Assembly (NCBI GenBank): GCA_004557455.1
Contig: SFDX01000041.1
Location: 1-16,180 of the forward strand
Length of the DNA: 16,180 nucleotides
From: Akkermansia muciniphila
GTDB taxonomy: Bacteria; Verrucomicrobiota; Verrucomicrobiia; Verrucomicrobiales; Akkermansiaceae
Direction: 5' to 3'
Shown here: positions 15,086-16,180 of the stretch, in pieces
Numbering within the stretch: position 1 is the first letter of the stretch
Layout: every line of letters starts with the position of its first letter
Notes under the pieces: model-generated
Seen by the model: only the letters and a program-made list of their open reading frames with translations
What the model was told of the DNA's origin: nothing
Databases searched by the model: none
Made by a program: the position numbers and the translations under genes

Positions 15086-15115
15086 TGCATACAGCATTTT
15101 GAATGCTGTAGTCAA
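15086..15115 (-). promoter_or_regulatory. leftward promoter at the edge of the putative invertible segment
   Basis: On the minus strand, TTGACT (15115-15110), an 18-bp spacer made mostly of the left inverted repeat, and TATGCA (15091-15086) form a promoter with a good -35 and a weak -10. In the present orientation it points toward 14857-15039. Confidence 0.35.
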
Positions 15116-15268
15116 GGGCAATCTCTCAAAGAGCTTGAACAATGAAGGTTCTTTCATACTTGCCTTGCTCCCTTTTCTATAGGCGTCTGTCAGTCTATTA
15201 TGCCGTAACTCATTGAGAATCAAGGAATTACATCGATATCACCGGGGTGTGCATTCAAAATGCTGTAT
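15089..15268. promoter_or_regulatory. putative invertible promoter segment (OFF for the acyltransferase)
   Basis: The left repeat ATACAGCATTTTGAATGC (15089-15106) and right repeat GCATTCAAAATGCTGTAT (15251-15268) are perfect 18-bp inverted copies around 144 bp. The right repeat provides the TAT of TATACT (15266-15271), 10 nt before ATG 15282. In the present orientation the -35 position (15242-15247) reads CCGGGG, so no promoter exists there. Flipping the segment would bring TTGACT (now 15110-15115 on the minus strand) to exactly 18 bp upstream of TATACT. Such flipping promoters commonly control surface polysaccharide genes in gut bacteria. The recombinase is not identified; the xerC-like gene at 325-1272 is one candidate only. 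Confidence 0.6.
15090..15110. repeat. palindrome within the left inverted repeat
   Basis: TACAGCATT and AATGCTGTA are exact inverted arms separated by TTG. Read as 7-bp arms (TACAGCA/TGCTGTA) with a 7-bp centre, it resembles a tyrosine-recombinase core site; it could equally be an operator. The right copy keeps only one full arm. Confidence 0.6.
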
Positions 15269-15281
15269 ACTCCCTGCTGAT

Positions 15282-16103
15282 ATGGGAATCAGTAAGACAA
15301 GAATTCTTTGGGTGGATTTTTTGCGGATTATGGCGGCCTTTATTTTAGTGGTGCAGCATGGTAGTCAGCATGGTGTAAACTTCGTTGTACCGCGGAATAC
15401 GCTGGTTCTATGCCTTTGGGATCATTCCATTGTGCCGCTCTTCTTTCTGTTCAGCGGCTATTTTGTACGACCGTCTCAATCGTGGCTTGCATGGCGTCGT
15501 TTCTCCTTCCTCCTGATACCCTATGTTATCTGGTGTGTTGTCGCTGCTCTTGTTTTCTTTTGGGGGGAGGGATTATTTATATCCCCGGGGTTCTGGGGCT
15601 GTGCCCTGGGAATTAGGGATGTGCATCCCTTTAACGGGCCGTTGTGGTTTCTGGAGGTGTTGATGTTATTGGCCTTGGTCAGTCCGGTTTTAAGTAGAAT
15701 TAAAACGGTTGGATTGCAGACGATTGCTCTGTCCCTATTTCTCCTTTGTGAGGAGAACATAGCCTGTGTCCCTGCCGTGCATGTGAGCGGAGTTGCATTT
15801 TATTTGTTGGGGATGGTGTTGGGAAGGAACCCGTGGGTGTTTGAGAAAGTGCGGAGCTATGCACCCTTGATTTTCTGCATTCTGTTTGTTTTCGGCTTGG
15901 CAGAGACCTTCAGAGAATCTTTTCGTGAGTCATATCAGCGGGGCACTGCGGGGTTGATATGCGGCTGCTTGTTCTATGTCTCAATGGCTTTTGTTGCGGA
16001 GAAGTATGCTGCCCCCTTATTTGTATTTCTGGCGAGATTCGGTAAATACGCATGCTTCGTTTATGCCACACATTTTATCGTCATTATTACCTTGGCGTAT
16101 TAA
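15282..16103 (+). CDS. acyltransferase-3 family membrane protein, short form
   Basis: This is a 273-residue polytopic membrane protein. The family opening RILWVDFLRIMAAFILVVQH carries the conserved His at the end of helix 1. It is followed by PLFFLFSGYFVRP (about 52-64), the basic WLAWRRFSFLLIPY and the conserved NGPLWFLEVLML (about 117-128). These enzymes O-acylate carbohydrates of lipopolysaccharide, capsule or peptidoglycan using a membrane-passed acyl donor. It stops right after the ATHFIVIITLAY helix, some 40-80 residues shorter than typical members, so it may be truncated. ATG 15282 is chosen over the frame-opening TTG 15213, which lies inside the putative invertible segment. GC content and codon use are clearly lower than in the rest of the window, suggesting horizontal acquisition. 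Confidence 0.82.
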   Translation: MGISKTRILWVDFLRIMAAFILVVQHGSQHGVNFVVPRNTLVLCLWDHSIVPLFFLFSGYFVRPSQSWLAWRRFSFLLIPYVIWCVVAALVFFWGEGLFISPGFWGCALGIRDVHPFNGPLWFLEVLMLLALVSPVLSRIKTVGLQTIALSLFLLCEENIACVPAVHVSGVAFYLLGMVLGRNPWVFEKVRSYAPLIFCILFVFGLAETFRESFRESYQRGTAGLICGCLFYVSMAFVAEKYAAPLFVFLARFGKYACFVYATHFIVIITLAY

Positions 16104-16120
16104 GATTATTGTGGTATAAT
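16092..16120 (+). promoter_or_regulatory. promoter of the gene at the right edge
   Basis: TTGGCG (16092-16097), a 17-bp spacer and a perfect TATAAT (16115-16120) end 6 nt before ATG 16127. The predicted start of transcription is the A of the ATG. The -35 box lies in the last codons of the acyltransferase gene. Confidence 0.7.
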
Positions 16121-16126
16121 ATCCCC

Positions 16127-16180
16127 ATGGAAGGGCAGATAGACCTCAAACACATGAAGAAGGCAGAGAAAAAAGCACTC
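16127..16180 (+). CDS. start of an unidentified gene (cut by window edge)
   Basis: Eighteen codons are visible, MEGQIDLKHMKKAEKKAL, and the frame is open at the window end. The opening is hydrophilic and lysine-rich, with no signal peptide. It cannot be identified from this length. The start is supported by the consensus promoter 6 nt upstream, and no Shine-Dalgarno is possible if the mRNA is leaderless. An internal ATG at 16154 is an alternative. Confidence 0.5.
   Translation, partial: MEGQIDLKHMKKAEKKAL

Noticed and set aside
15196..15201. TATTAT inside the invertible segment as a rightward -10 box for the acyltransferase
   Set aside because: No acceptable -35 box lies 16-18 bp upstream, and it would give a leader of about 74 nt unlike other genes here; it remains a weak alternative.

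Overview
The window is a gene-dense, high-GC stretch of a bacterial chromosome. A class A penicillin-binding protein, a lipoprotein with a lipobox, and a secreted M3 peptidase suggest a diderm. The mix resembles Verrucomicrobiota (Akkermansia-like) gene content, but no rRNA or clade marker is present, so this placement is a low-confidence guess. There is no phage, CRISPR array or intact insertion sequence.

Layout. 1-315: small unknown protein (+), convergent with a XerC-type tyrosine recombinase (-). 1273-1633: non-coding, with a 186-bp foldback bounded by perfect 23-bp inverted repeats. 1634-3786: lipoprotein and an NhaD/ArsB-type ion transporter (both -). 3925-4500: MntP-type manganese exporter (+), divergent from the transporter. 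4507-9742: a three-gene minus-strand unit of class A PBP, a conserved protein of unknown function, and a SufS-like cysteine desulfurase. 9939-12538: ankyrin-repeat protein overlapping a secreted M3 metallopeptidase (+). 12647-12718: tRNA-Asn (-) with its own promoter and terminator. 12871-14726: M50 intramembrane protease and chorismate synthase (+). 14727-15281: non-coding switch-like region. 15282-16103: acyltransferase-3 membrane protein of lower GC, then the start of a further gene.

Main observations. (1) Upstream of the acyltransferase, two perfect 18-bp inverted repeats enclose 144 bp. The right repeat runs into a TATACT -10 box 10 nt before the ATG. A matching -35 box, TTGACT, lies at the far edge of the segment and points the wrong way. 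Inverting the segment would join them as TTGACT-N18-TATACT, so this looks like an invertible (phase-variable) promoter captured in the OFF orientation. (2) The class A PBP keeps its glycosyltransferase motifs and KTG, but its transpeptidase SxxK motif reads TALL and its SxN reads SKI, so the transpeptidase is probably inactive. (3) Most transcription-unit-leading genes have a sigma70-type promoter whose -10 box sits 6-13 nt before the start codon. This predicts leaderless or very-short-leader mRNAs, while two operon-internal genes have Shine-Dalgarno sequences. (4) The 186-bp foldback near the recombinase looks like a MITE or insertion-sequence remnant.
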